From Apostichopus japonicus (Eukaryota; Echinodermata; Holothuroidea; Aspidochirotida; Stichopodidae), in the NCBI RefSeq assembly GCF_037975245.1, contig NC_092582.1, positions 7,935,001 through 7,999,000 on the forward strand: a stretch of DNA of 64,000 nt, read 5' to 3'. The first letter of the stretch is position 1. Each line of letters opens with the position of its first letter. The position numbers were made by a program, and so were the translations under genes. The notes under the pieces were generated by a model. That model worked only from the letters and a program-made list of their open reading frames with translations, was not told where the DNA came from and ran no database searches. Positions 23,771 through 36,410 of the stretch are shown in pieces.

Positions 23771-25080
23771 TTATAATAATAACTATATATTAAATTCTGG
23801 AATGTCAGTATTTTATATAGTCATAATTCATTACAATTTGTTTATTCACTTCAAGTATCATTTGTCGTGTACAATATATTTCTTTTACCCCCTGGCCACA
23901 GAAACATGCAACAAAATATGTATATGTATATATATTAGCACCATTTTTGAGCGAACTTTGTCACGGAACTTTGGAACATTGCCAGTTTGACTTGGGTTTG
24001 ATTGATAATGCGGAAGTGTGAGTGCAGAGTTGTTTGGAAGAAATATTCTATAAATAAGCATTGGGTTAGACCAAACAACCTTTGTATTTATGTTGTGAAA
24101 TCAAATCAAATAAATACAATCATTCGCATTCTTAGAACTTTGTCCTGATCATAATTGGCTAACCTTCAGACGTCTCATTGTATCAGACTAGTTTAGATTA
24201 GTTCACTTTTATTCAGGGATTTACCTAGAGAGGTTTCTGTTCCTTTTGTCCTATGAGGAAGTGGTTTATGTCAATTGCAACAACTTGGGCTACTACCAAC
24301 GAGTCCCTTCGTTTCGCAATAAGTAACGTTACCTCCCGCAGAATAACACTTGTAGCTGAAGACTATAACAAGACAATAATAAGTCAAGGAAATAAATGTC
24401 AAAAAAAAAAAAAAAACCCGAACAGGTCACCGGTATTCCAGGCTCCAATCGATGTGGTAGAAATTCATTATATTGATGGTCTCTGACAGTTGCAGTGTTC
24501 AAATATATAAACAAGCATTTTACTGCCACACTCTGAGTCAGCCTCCCGGATAGGCTACTGCTCTGAGTAAAGCAGGTTTTGAACTGTTCCGATCACGGTA
24601 GAGTTGCAATGAAATTAATGCAAGACTTATCCATCCTCCGCCCAAGACCTTTGGTTTACCCCACTCAATAGTAACTTACATATAAATTGCCAAATTGATA
24701 CGTGTCCGTCCGTTGTCTAAAGAAATAGTTTGGCTCTAAAAAGACTCATGCGTGCAGTGCGGCTGCCTAAACGATTTTGTCGGACCAAAAATAAGTGACG
24801 TTTTGAGAAGGGATATCATTGAAAGAACTCAAAGTTCAAGCCGCCCACGTTAAAATTTTGAGATTTACATGGTGATACCCCTCCCCCTTCCTTTTAGAGG
24901 CTTAACGAGAGGGGTGGTCAGTGGGTATATATGGCTACTGCATGTCCAGTGAAATATGGAATGACTTTTATCCTCATTTTCATCATAACCTTAAGGGAAA
25001 AGTAAAGGGATTCATAAATGGGACCATGCTCCCTCCAGCTCCCTATTGTCAAAGACGGAAGTCAAGATATACGCCAATGC
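23771..25080. other. No gene seen
   Basis: AT-rich sequence with a poly-A run near 24402. No similarity recognised. Confidence 0.45.
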
Positions 25081-25119
25081 CTACACATGTTTTTGGCACG
25101 CTTATGTACAATGACAAAC

Positions 25120-25787
25120 TATGACAAACTGGCAGTAAGAAATCTGAAATCAATTGCACAAAAACTGAGAAATTTACAATAAAAAGAAAAGGAAATGACA
25201 GTTGGAAGAAATGTAAATATGTTGGAAGCTTGCTGGGGACCGAAGAAGACATTAACAGAAGAATTGGTATAACCAACGGTGCTTTCAACACACTGTCAAG
25301 CATTTTTAAAAGCAAAAACATAAGCCGGAAAATTAAGCTTATAGGATCTTTGAGACTTTATTAAAGAGTATTTTTGTACAATTGCGAACTGTGGGGCACA
25401 ACGAAGGATCTTGATCGCAAAATTGACACTTTTCAAAGGAGACTACTTCGAAATATTCTCAACATTAGATGGACCAATAATAATTGGTTATCAAATGATG
25501 AGCTCTACAACGAAACCAACCAAACACCTTGGTCATCGATAGTCGCACATAGAAGATTGAGATTTTTCGGTCATGTAGCAAGACTCCAAGAGGACGCTCC
25601 AGCAAAGGTTGCTTTAAGAGAAGCACTGAGACATACTGCTAAACCAGTTGGAAGGCCCGTGACTACATTGCTTGGGAAAATAAAATCGCAATTCAAGGAC
25701 ATTAATATTAACAATTTCGAAGAAGCAATAAACCTTGCGCAAGATCGTGATACGTGGCGGAGGTTAATCACTGAGCATGTCGGATAG
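25120..25787 (+). mobile_element. Non-LTR retrotransposon ORF 3' part (different family from the L1/Tx1-like LINE)
   Basis: One frame reads KYVGSLLGTEEDINRRIG, SIFKSKNISRKIKL, a stop near 25363, then a 137-codon open stretch (25374-25787) with YNCELWGTT, DTFQRRLLRNILNIRW, RRLRFFGHVARL and a C-terminal DRDTWRRLI. This is the typical region after the RT domain in RTE/CR1-type elements. The single in-frame stop and missing 5' part show that it is dead. Confidence 0.8.
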
Positions 25788-26156
25788 ACGAGACTCAACT
25801 TACTTACTACTACTATGTACAATGAGCCAATTTGCACAAAATAACTCAAGAATTCATTCAAATATCTAGCTTAGTCATATTTTTTGTCAGGGGGATATTC
25901 TGACCTATAGTGCAACATATCCGATGGGGGAGGGGGAAGAGGATTGAGATTCCACCATCACACTGGCCTAGCGCAAATATCTATTTCGTTTATTGTTTGC
26001 TCTGATTGTGGCAACTCTGAAGCGTTAAAGCCACATTTGTCCTTCACCTCGCACTACAATGACATGTGTTTGTATACCAATACAGTTGTTCTAGTGTTTA
26101 CTCTGATTTGGAAATTCTAAAGCGGTAAAGCCACAAGTTTCGGGAAGTTCTTCGTT

Positions 26157-26164
26157 TATATAGG
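26157..26164 (+). promoter_or_regulatory. TATA-like box upstream of R2
   Basis: TATATAGG lies 180 bp upstream of the R2 start codon. The same box in the same local context (tttatataggacttgcgag) recurs at 36217-36224, 48780-48787 and 59771-59778 before R3, R4 and R5. About 300 bp of proximal flank is shared by all four genes, beginning near 26040 for R2. Whether transcription starts here is inferred. Confidence 0.4.
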
Positions 26165-26260
26165 ACTTGCGAGTGATACATTACACCATATTTATTTTTG
26201 GTCGACTACGTACTGTGTAGATATAAAGTGTGTCGCAAGCTGCGACACATATAAGTAGAG

Positions 26261-26359
26261 ATGGCCTCCCTTTGCCAATTAGACAGTTGTTTGACTTCCT
26301 TCAAATGCAGACGGAACAATACGGAGAGAAAAAAATATGGAGGGATTACGGTCAATTAA
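26261..26359 (+). promoter_or_regulatory. Upstream ORF overlapping the R2 start codon
   Basis: A 32-codon ORF (begins MASL) opens 76 nt before the R2 ATG and stops 20 nt inside the CDS in another frame. R3 (36335-36433) and R5 (59887-59985) have the same start context, length and stop. If included in the mRNA it would reduce initiation at the main ATG (general knowledge). That it lies in the transcript is inferred. Confidence 0.35.
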
Positions 26360-29300
26360 ATGTGTTGTAGTTGGTGACGGGTGAGTAGAAAACAGTATAT
26401 CGATACGCCCAGGCGCCTGGGTTGAGCGTGTGAGGACCAATTTTGCGACATAATAGTCTTGGTGTAATATGAAGCAGTAGGCTACAGTAGGCATTATCAT
26501 GATGTTGTTTCTCTTTGAGGTAAATGATGTCAGGATTGAACCGTAGCTTGTGGTGTCTGTAGTTCCAATAATCAATATGGTACTGTATCTTTACGAACTG
26601 TACTGTATAGGTTACCTAAGGTTGAATGCTCTTTGTTTTATGTACAATTAGTTGTTGTGTTGAATTTCAGACTATTGGTATTAAATCATAATTGAATATA
26701 GACATATGAGGTTTTTTTCTCTTCAATTTCCTAAACGTATTGCAGAACTGTTGGGAAGACCTGCTTGCTTATTAGCTATACAACAAATGCCTTCCCAGGA
26801 GAGTACATTCCAACTGTGTAAGTTGCTTTTCTTCTTCCTTTGCTGTTATAACCCCCCCCCCCCCCCCACCTCCTAATGTCCTATATTTATTCAATGTTGA
26901 ATACCTATTGTTCAGTACTGTAGCTTTTTGACCTAACCACTTGTTTTCCTTAGATAATTTTTGTTCTATTAGATGGAATCTTAAGCTCTGGATTGTGAAT
27001 ATAAAAAGAACTTAAAAACTGAACTTGGTTGCCAGCTATTATAATCTTATTCTACAGAATTGTAGGAGCCATTGACTGTAAAGGTGTTCCATTTACTTTC
27101 TGTATTTTGATACTAACCTTGTGTATCTTCACAAGAAATAATTTAGGTACATGTTTTCTGAAACACTTTTTAGGTCTCTAAAGCCTGAAAATAGTGAAAC
27201 TACAAAACTGATAAATGTTGCTGAGCACTGTTGTTATTATAATATTATTATCATAAATTATTCTTTAAAAATGTGTTTTCAATATCCTTAAAATGTCTTC
27301 TTACAATTCAATTTTATCAGATTTGATAGCTACTCTGCCAATGTACTGGTGGATGGAACAGCAGTGAGTTTTGGATTATGGGATACAGCGGGTCAGGAAG
27401 CTTATGATAGGTTAAGGCCATTATCCTATCCAGGAGCAGTGAGTATTTAACTTCAACCTAGTTACTGGTGGTACTCAATTAACATTAATTCACGACATCA
27501 GACAGAAGTTTATCCAGTAAACAGATTGAATGATTGACCAGAATATGACAGGGTATAATTGGATACAAAGAACTGCCTTTATTTGTTCATTTAAGTTAAG
27601 AATTTTTGTTTAAGTAAAAAAAAGGCATATAGGCCTTGCTTATATATCTATATTGAAAAATTGTTGTAATTCTGTGCAAATTGATTATTTTATAATATCA
27701 ACTGAAACAATTTATTAAGAAGAAAGAATTTGTGTTGCAGTTGCTTAAATTTGATAAGTAATGGATGAGAGAGAATAATAAATAATGGATAAGCATTCAA
27801 ACTGTACAATAGGTGTTGAATAAGGTGAGTCCTCAGTTCCAGGACAGACTGCTTTCAGTTAACTAAAGGGTATGACAACAGACTTTCAAGAGCTAGTACC
27901 GATAGGTTTTCCCCATTCTGATGAATCTTTTGGCAAATCAACTCCATCGGTGTGCCAGGAAAGAGAATAATTTCAATCCAACCTCATTCCTTTTTCCCCA
28001 GGATGTGTTTTTGATCTGTTTTTCACTGGCCAGTCCGACTTCCTTCGGAAATGTTCGAGAAATATGGTATCCAGAGATACACCACCACTGCCCTAACGTG
28101 CCAATCGTCTTAGTAGGAACAAAAGTGGACCTCCGGGATCATTTAGACACAAAAATCACTTTGCTTAAAAATAAAGAGTCACCAATCACGTTTGTGCAGG
28201 TGAGTTTTTGTCATTAGACAAGTTATCTATTTCATCGTGATCGCCGTACACTGCAGGCGTGAAACTCGAGAAACACATGCTGTAAGTTACGGTATAGGTA
28301 TACTATATTATATAATTGCTCTACTTCTATGTATTGAGCACTTTTGCAACAGGAAGTGAACATCTGAATCTTTGTTTAATATATGCAGTGTTGTAGCTAT
28401 GCCGGTCAGCGACGGTCGGACTTGGCCAGCACTAACGTTTGCCGACCGGTACTCCAAGTAAAAAATTCAAATAATGACCGGCATTGTATATCTGATCGAC
28501 CAATACAAAATTCAGTAAATAGTGTCACAAAATGACTGTAAAAGAAATCACTCTCACTCAAAATTTATTTGATCTTTGGAAAAATAATATAAATAACGAA
28601 ATCGGAAGGTCACTGCTGTTCGACTATAACTATAAACAAACTGAATATCTCTTCTCAGTACCCGGTCAAACTAACTTAAAGGTAAGGTCCTGTTTTATTC
28701 AACAACACTTTGAGCAGAATAATACACACGACGGAACACATAAAAATTAAAATTTACAACAAGGCCAAGGTTTATTGAATTTTATTAACTATTATTATTT
28801 ACTCAAAAGTCAAAACATATCAATTTGCTGTTGCTATAGAGAGGCACAAAATACCGATAACTATGCAAGTAATGAAATTCTGTACAGTACAGTAAATCAT
28901 TAATATCATAAATCACAAAACAACATATGTCACATATTTAATCTAAACTTATATAAGCCTTATTAAAAATTAAAATATGTTATTGTCTCATCCATAAAGG
29001 TCTGAAGTAGTGGAATGTTTATGCCTCAAATTATGGCCATATAAGTCACCATTTTGCATCTGAGCACTGTGCATAAGGCAAAAATTTTCAAAGAGGACAC
29101 CCCTTCCCCTTATACCCCTCCCCCTGGAGGTGGAAATCACAGGCAACCGTCACTCCAGAGAAATCAACCGCCACCTGCAAAATCCTAGCTACAACTCTGT
29201 ATGTATATATATATATCTACATATATCTACATTTACATATATATACATATAAATATCTTATATATGTACAAACAAAGGAATATCTTTGTGGAGAAGTCGA

Positions 29301-30614
29301 AACATTCCAGGCCTAGACTTTCACAATTTCAGCCACTTGCTAATAAATACCTTGTGCTTTAAAAATAAAGTTCCCACTGGCATTATCCTGAATTACAGCA
29401 CACACACTTCAACACAGGCTTATGAGAGCAGCTCAGTAATATTTACTGATAATAAGCAGTACTTTAAGAACTGTTGGTAGGTACACGAAGAAATCACGAA
29501 GACTTTAACGTTTTTTTTTAAAATCATTTTCATGTTCGTTTGTACCCGACTGATCATGTGTATCTGTTCTTAATTGTCTATTAAAAACAAATGCCATATT
29601 TTCCCTCTTGAAAACAGTGAAATCCACTGGCATCTAGCCAGTATTAATTATAACTTGAATTTCGAGACCTACATTCATAATTATAAATGCTCCCTTCAAG
29701 CATGAACAGGTGGTAGCACTGTTCTTCATTTTAAGTTATGAATATTACTTGAATGATAGGATTATTGTGTTAAATTTATCAAAGTATATATCTTGCAACT
29801 TGAGTGTCAATGTTGCATATCATTTATCGACAGACGAACATTAATAACAAAATCAATAAATCATGTGTTGACAAGGCTGTAAATTCAGACTACTTTAACT
29901 TCGTGTAACATGTATGATGAGCAGTATGTAATGATAAGTATTTCTAATGGATGGTCTTTTCCATATCTAAGTTTAGTCAAGATATTCCGGCACTCCTCCC
30001 CATATTAGATAAGTGTGATCTGTTAATCTCTCTCTAAAAAAAAAATAAAAAAAAATGTCCAGTTCATGAGAGTCATATACCAGACATCACATTTACCCAA
30101 AATTGCTACACAGCTTCCAAAAAGGAACACATAGCAGAAATTTGTACATTGCCATATTTAACTTTTATGTTTAAAACTTATATATATAATCAGATTTAGT
30201 ACTTATTATTATATACACTTACTTATTATTATAAACACTTACTCAATATTTGAGATATATATGAAACAAATAGGTCAGATTTTTTCAGCCCTAAATATTG
30301 AGTTTTAGTAACTCTTTGTCCTTCATATCCCTATGTGGTAATGCGTTTTGACAGATCTTTATCTAACACAACTATTGTTGCAACAAACACAAATAATACT
30401 TGCAAGGTACATTTTTGCTCTACATATATTGATAGTTTTTTTGCTTCTTTTTACAAAGGGACTGAAACTGAGTAAAGAGATTGGTGCCGTGAAGTATGCA
30501 GAATGTTCAGCTTTGACTCAGCAGGGAATGAAGACGGTATTCGATGAAGCAATCCGAGCAGTCATCGCTCCCAGGCCCAAGCCCAATAGGAGAAGACGAT
30601 GTTCTGTAATGTGA
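26337..30614 (+). CDS. R2: Rac-like Rho-family GTPase, CAAX CSVM
   Basis: Exons are 26337-26380, 26746-26817, 27321-27438, 28002-28199 and 30459-30614 (588 nt, 195 aa); intron positions and phases are identical to R1. The protein has P-loop GDGTVGKT (13-20), switch [23 protein letters not shown] (59-65), TKVD (118-121), CSAL (160-163), a polybasic tail with RRRR and CAAX CSVM (192-195). The body resembles Rac more than Cdc42 or Rho[34 protein letters not shown]-terminal Met in CAAX usually directs farnesylation (family knowledge). Rac Ala13 is Thr and Asn39 is Ser. The neighbours are R1 upstream and R3 about 5.8 kb downstream on the same strand. A TATA-like box, an overlapping upstream ORF and a conserved 3' UTR are annotated separately. 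Confidence 0.93.
28386..29197. mobile_element. Transposon-like element in R2 intron 4
   Basis: Ends cagtgttgtagcta and tagctacaactctg are inverted repeats. R4 has the equivalent at about 51013-51557. R3 and R5 keep only the left end (from 38923 and 62468) because their intron 4 is deleted. Confidence 0.5.
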
Positions 30615-31480
30615 ACTGTTAACTTGCCACTGTTTGTTCTAAGACACTATATTAAAATAAGAGTGTGAAGATGCATGCTACCTCAAACTGATATTATGGA
30701 TGTCTAAGAAAGAAACTGTTACCAAAGCCAAATTATGGCTGGATAACAACAAACTCAAAAAATATGCTAGGAACAGGGCCAGGCCAGTCATTATGTAAAT
30801 GAACATAGCTAGTATGTATTGTAAGGGAGAGGACGAATTTGGCTGGCATTTATGACAAGCCATATATAATTTATCAGCCATTTTTATGCCTTGTGAGAAA
30901 CAAGAGGATACGGAATCATGAAAAGTGTACTGAGTGTAGTAGGGAAGCGGGGGGGGGGGGGGGGGGAGCGTGGGGATGGTTGGTCTTTGATCATTTTTTG
31001 TTATTGCAAAGTTTGATATTATTATTGCTACGTAATGGAAAAGTTAAACCATCATTACAGAGGACTGCCTAGGAAATGTTTCCTTTGAAGTGTATCTTAA
31101 CCATGTTTTGTTTTGTTTTGATTTATGTAGCCCAATTTAGGATATCGGTGGCATTATATTTGGAGATGCCAAAAACATACCATTGCCAGTCAGACTCCTT
31201 TATTATGGTCCTGCAACTGACTTTAGGGCAAAACACTTGGAGAAGCGATCTGTGTTGTCTTAATCTTAACTGTCACCATAGTGTTACGTTTTGATTGTAT
31301 ATAAGTCGCAATAGTATACATTGTATAATATGTACAGGTAGGCGTGACAGCCATTTTGATACTTGATGTAAATATAATTTTAATCAGGGTTTGCACAACT
31401 GTACCACTCTTTCAGGTTTTTTTTTACTATTTAATGCATATTAATGAGTATATACTACCAAAATAAAAAACATAGTTTTT
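30615..31480 (+). other. Probable 3' UTR of R2
   Basis: About 0.85 kb after the stop is nearly identical in R2-R5 and ends with AATAAA at 31462-31467. It contains a variable poly-G run. Short ORFs on both strands here recur in all four genes, but only because the UTR is duplicated. Confidence 0.55.
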
Positions 31481-31639
31481 ATACAATGATTGATGTTTTG
31501 CCTTTTCTATGTGTCTATTTTCCCCTTCTTCTTCTCTGCAATGATTGGATTTAATAACCAATTAATTGAACAATGCACTCAAACTAGGCATTTGTCTTAC
31601 CCAGCCTTAAACAGATTCCTTCATGAATCAGTCCTATAA

Positions 31640-33830
31640 ATCCCTCCCCAACCTCCCCCCCCCCTGCCAATCTCTCCTCCAATGTTACTGTCCATGATTC
31701 TTCACTGCATATACTATATTCACTCCAATAACTAGTGCAGAGGTCCGAATTCTAAAGGGTTGTGCTTTTAACCCAAAAGACACACTCAAATATTTGAAAC
31801 AAAGAAAACAAGAACAAATAGAATTCTATTAGACCAGCTTCGTGTAATCCTCTGCCCCCCCCCCTCCTCCCAAACAACTGTCACCAGGCTGGGCGGATTG
31901 GGCCTACCGTTCTATGGGTTTGCAATCGTTGCGCCGCTGGGGGATGAAGCTTTGAGCGGCACTGTCAATAGAGTTACCAAAGACACCTACTAAGATGTCA
32001 TACTGTTTTGCCTGAATCATAGTTTTAATTGGTGCATTATGTACCCCAGTGGTAGCAATTTATGACCACTGCCCCTCCCACTAGGCATTATCCTACCCAT
32101 TCAAATATATACATAATAGTTGCCATAGTATGCTTTTGTGACTAGAAATTGAAATATTAATGGACGAGGGGGCTAATTACCTTATTACTTATATTAACTA
32201 ATATTTTAACATTTGGAGGCCCAAAGGTTGAGATATTAGGCCCGCTAGCAAGTAAATATTTAGCCTGTATATCTGATTAATCAGATAGTTAGAAAATCTT
32301 TGTAGCCAATAAGAATATCTTACTATAGTCACTTTTTCGATATTTTAAATTCCATATACAAAGAGGCGGATCTATGTTTTAATGAGGGGCGTGGCCATGC
32401 ATGGATTCTTTGAAGCTGGTTCCTTTGTACGGGGTGCTGTTATATTAGATGCATGATTATTGGCGCACGGAGCAAGGGAATAGTCTTACCGGTAGTTTCC
32501 GCTTTTGTATAATTTTTTATTCAATCTGTATTACAGATAAATAAAGAAAAATAATCAAGATAATAATTTAAAAAGAGCGCCATCATTTTGAAAACTTTCC
32601 GCGCTGTAAATATATCATTGTGCTTAAACAATACGCTTAGTTATAAAAAGAACACATATACACAACCTTGCCAACCCGATATCAACAAAACTGAATGATC
32701 TGACGTCCACAGGGCTCGCTAAACCAAAGAATACTGACAAAAATAACATGCAAATACACACACGCACGACCCCCATCCCAGAAATGGCAATAAATATACA
32801 CCTGACCCACCCCGCAAATACAGCTGGTTATACTCAGTTGTAGAGTATACTTATAGGCCTACTTTGATGATTCAGTACACGTAGCCTACACTGTTATAGG
32901 CCAGCAAACAAACTCTAAAGACATGATCGAAGTTATAAGAAATTAGATGTTAACATCAAATTAGAATACCTACTTCTTTGGCGGAATCAACCAGCAATTC
33001 TAAAAAACGTGATCACTTAATTGGTAATCAACTGTAAAAAAATGCTAAATGATGAAAATATGTTTATCGGTAAATACAATGGTTAGCCATAGGCCTACTG
33101 TTTTTCTAGAAACCTCAACTGGGCGCTCCCTTGGGACGCCGAAATAAATCGAAACAATCATCATCATTAAGTTTTCAATCGCTCAGATATTGATAAATAT
33201 CACTGATCAGCTGGGCCATATGCAATTAACGTAAGTTTATTAAGGAAGTTGTAGCCCTATCTGAGTCAGCTATAATCGTAACGTGTCGATATTCATAAGT
33301 AGGCATATGATATTCTTTATATATTCTTTTATATATTATATATATATATGAATTCTATAAATATATCTCTTCATAACAATCTCAAGTTGGCTACGCAGGT
33401 AAAACTTCCAGACGCAGATATGCAAAGAATTGTGGCGGCGAACAGTTAATTCTGCACACGTAAATAAAGTAGATCTCCTTGAGTGGCATATACTTTTTCA
33501 AAACAATACGTAAAATGCTCTACGTTGGTTCGTTACTATCGAATTGAACAAGACAGTTTAAATTTGAACGCATTTGATTTAACAAGATCCTGCAAAAAAG
33601 GTGCAAGCAACAAATGTTAACCGTATTTATCCGCAACGACTCGGCTTTATCTGTACTACTTCAGCTCTTGCAACATATAGGCACTCGTAACGTTCTTATT
33701 ATACACTATGGCCGTTTATTGCATATATCACGTGTTTTAGAATGACGAACCAGGGCCAAGAAATCGACCAAGCAGTTCTTACAGACCGGAGGGTGTTACA
33801 TTTTCAAAGACTATATAGGCCTACATTTGT
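31640..33830. other. R2-R3 spacer, left part, paralogous to the R4-R5 spacer
   Basis: Matches about 53930-56138 nearly base for base. No gene recognised. The part from 32,540 is also present after R3, interrupted there by the 40719-44948 insertion. Confidence 0.7.
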
Positions 33831-34042
33831 GGAGAGTTAGCTCAGTGGTTAACCCCGGTGCCTTTCAATCATAAGGTCCCCGGTTCGAGTCACTCCCAGA
33901 TTAATGTATGTCGTCCAGTTACAGAGTTGTTGACAATTAACAATTCATAATCATGGACGTTAAATATGAATGTAAGAGACTGACTTCGGTCAGGTTGCGG
34001 CTTTGATAAGCCGATTAGGCTTCTTCGCGAGTTCCTGCTTGC
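33831..34042 (+). mobile_element. tRNA-derived SINE
   Basis: The 5' part has a pol III A box (TTAGCTCAGTGG) and B box (GGTTCGAGTC), with acceptor-like ends GGAG...CTCC. It is followed by a body with ttgataagccgattaggc and a tail ttcgcgagttcctgcttgc. Copies are at 46162-46390 and 56139-56350 in paralogous spacers, with a tail fragment at 11583. Confidence 0.75.
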
Positions 34043-34125
34043 ACCGAACTGGCTTCTGAATCAGAATGGGTTAATGCAGTGGCGTAGCTACAGGGGGCGT
34101 GGGGGCGACAACCCCCATGAAAGCC

Positions 34126-34199
34126 TGTCGCCCCCAGTCGCCCCCAGTCGCCCCCAGTCGCCCCCAGTCGCCCCCAGTCGCCCCCAGTCGCCCCCACTT
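34126..34199. repeat. 10-bp minisatellite GTCGCCCCCA
   Basis: Seven units here against two in the paralogous elements at 46746 and 56436. Confidence 0.9.
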
Positions 34200-34769
34200 G
34201 GATTTTGGGTGTCGAAAAAAAAATTACATGTGCAAAAAATATATCATTGGTCTGAATGGTCTCGAATCTCTATGATGACAACTCATGAACGACCCTTCGA
34301 CCGCGGACCGGCAGTAGGCTATAGTTGCTGAAAAACCAGATGTGACATAGCGCATAGGCCGAGAAGTCTACAGTATAATCGCACTGTACTGAAAACGCAT
34401 GTTAACGACCGTCGAATAATATAATTCCTGCTCTACAAGACTACAACACACATAATGTTTACTACTGAATCTGTGTGTTCGACTGTTCGGGCAAACTTTG
34501 CCTTTGTCACTCTTTTTTTTTAAATATCCATAATCCCTAACATACAAATAAATACTAATATACAAACAGCCAATCAGTATCTTGTAATCAGTGCGCATTA
34601 ACTGATCAAACAAGCTAGTGAGCAATACTATACCCTTATAGAAAGATGGTTTCCAAGTACTTGAATGCCAAAGAAGATGTTAAAAGGTAAAAAATGCTGA
34701 CACCATACACATGTTTCTCACATCATTGCTCGCGTCATTGCCTCGATACCCTGTTACATTTTCAATCGG

Positions 34770-35480
34770 GTTTTCACTTCTGGGACGTACCCTGATGCTC
34801 TTAAAACCGCTAAAAAAACAAATATTCAAGAAAGGAGACAACACTATCGCTGAGAACTACCGGCCAACAGTGGCGGAGCGTCCAAACAGTCAGGGGATCG
34901 GATGCCCCCCCCCCCCCTGACGGACTCAAATGGACTGCTGACGCCCTTTTCAGCTTTTTAGCACTTTTTACTTATTCGCGATTATTGACTTTTTTTATTG
35001 CACTCTCATCTACCTATCGACAATTGTCACATTTTGTTGATGTAGTTTACTGACAAAATGCTCTAACGTACGGCGGCATTTAATTTATCGGCACTTAATT
35101 CTGTTGTGCGAAACTCTTTCCAAGAACTGTACGGGGATTACGATCTATTTTTTTCGAAAACATGAGCACTCACAAAGATACCACAGGGATTGTGATGAAG
35201 CGCATGTACTATCAACACCCATATAAACTTCCGACTTGTCACACATATTTATTCTTCGTTTATCTGCAAATTAGCAAGGCCCGGAAAGGGTCATTTCCGG
35301 CGATCTAGGGAATATCTTTACTCCAAAAAAATCTGTACGCTCCGCGCCAACCTGTGGTGGAACCCCGCTTAGATAGTGTCGAAAGCGCCCCTACAGGCCA
35401 TTCTCGCCCCCCTGACCAATACCCCTAGCTCCGCCACTGCCGGCCAATCAGTCTTTCACCCTAATAATATCTCAGACGCA
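34770..35480 (+). pseudogene. Reverse-transcriptase fragment split by a MITE
   Basis: Joined across the insertion, the sequence gives the finger motif FKKGDNTIAENYRP followed by an ISL-like word, as in Jockey/CR1/RTE-type elements. It has a frameshift upstream and stops downstream. Paralogous copies lie near 47340 and 57030. Confidence 0.6.
34868..35439. mobile_element. hAT-like MITE, 572 bp, perfect 8-bp target duplication
   Basis: Ends cagtggcggagcgtcc and ctagctccgccactg; CCGGCCAA flanks both sides (34860-34867 and 35440-35447). It inserted in the reverse-transcriptase fragment. Same insertion at 47437-48006 and 57126-57696; an independent relative at 43475-43854. Confidence 0.85.
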
Positions 35481-36216
35481 ATCTGTGATGTCAGTTTGAC
35501 ATATAGTTCGGTCATTTCAGTATGTTACTTGGCTGAAAGCCCAGTCAATCTTTCTTTATTTTCCACGCGCAATTTGTCGAAAAATGTCAATGCCGGTGTC
35601 AAACTCACAAAAGATATGTCATGACATTTCAAAGTAACTTACCAGATTTTTGTTTTTTCTATTTTACTTAACTATTTGATGACCATATCAAAACATGGGA
35701 TCTCAAAATAAAGGATGTTGAGAAAACTTTAGAGCAGCTTAGAAGGCCTGGGAAGTGTCATTTCCAACGATCTAGGAGGCCTATTTAGCTAAAAAAAATT
35801 GGTACGCTGCGCGCCAACTCATGGTGGCGCTCCGCTTAGATAGTAACAAGAAAATGGTCAAGCGCCCCCCCAGGAAATGTTCAAGCCCCCCCCCCCCAGC
35901 GCCCCCAACTGAAAAAAATCCTGGCTACGACACTGGGTTAATGTCTGATGGCAAAGCAATCCTATCTTTTAAGGTGCGGGGGAAGAAGGAATATTTATAT
36001 AAATTCTTTCTAGCGTAGGGAACTAACTCGTGAACGAAATAACTTCAACACATGGGCTACAGTAACAAAGATCCCTTCATCGAATAACTGACTAACTAAT
36101 TTGATCTCCACCACGCACAAGGACATGTTTTTGTATACCAATACATTGTTCTAGTGTTTGCTCTGATTTGGAAACTCAAAAGCGGTAGTGCCATATGTTC
36201 CGCAAAGTTTTTCGTT

Positions 36217-36224
36217 TATATAGG
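36217..36224 (+). promoter_or_regulatory. TATA-like box upstream of R3
   Basis: TATATAGG 194 bp upstream of the R3 ATG, in the proximal flank conserved in R2-R5. Confidence 0.4.
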
Positions 36225-36410
36225 ACTTGCGAGTGGTACATATTACACCATATCTATTTATGGTCGATTGCGTACTGTATATACTATAGCCTTTCTATAG
36301 TGTCGCAAGCTGCAACATATATATATAAGTAGAGATGGCGTCCCTTTGGCAAGGACACAGTTGTTTGATTTCCTTCAAATACAGACGGAATAAGGAGAAA
36401 GAAAAAGAAC

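Larger units (their letters stand above)
34077..35935. mobile_element. hAT-like element, 1.86 kb, perfect 8-bp target duplication
   Basis: Begins cagtggcgtagctac and ends ctggctacgacactg; GGTTAATG flanks both sides (34069-34076 and 35936-35943). It contains a 10-bp minisatellite, a fragment of a reverse transcriptase, the nested element 34868-35439 and one GGCGCTCCGCTTAGATA module. No hAT transposase is present. Confidence 0.8.

Noticed and set aside
27921-28217. Extended open frame upstream of R2 exon 4 (similar at 38520 and 62067)
   Set aside because: The extra N-terminal part is intronic; a cag acceptor before GATGTGTTT restores the Rac alignment exactly.
28386-29197. 8-bp target duplication for the R2 intron 4 element
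   Set aside because: The flanks aatatatg and tatgtata do not match well enough, so only the inverted ends are claimed.
30678-31072. Small ORFs (antisense MADKLYMACHK..., sense MAGIYDKPYI...) present beside R2, R3, R4 and R5
   Set aside because: They lie in the duplicated 3' UTR; their conservation equals that of the surrounding non-coding DNA.
33831-33897. tRNA gene
   Set aside because: A and B boxes are present but the D and anticodon arms are imperfect, and the sequence continues into a repeated body; it is better explained as a SINE head.
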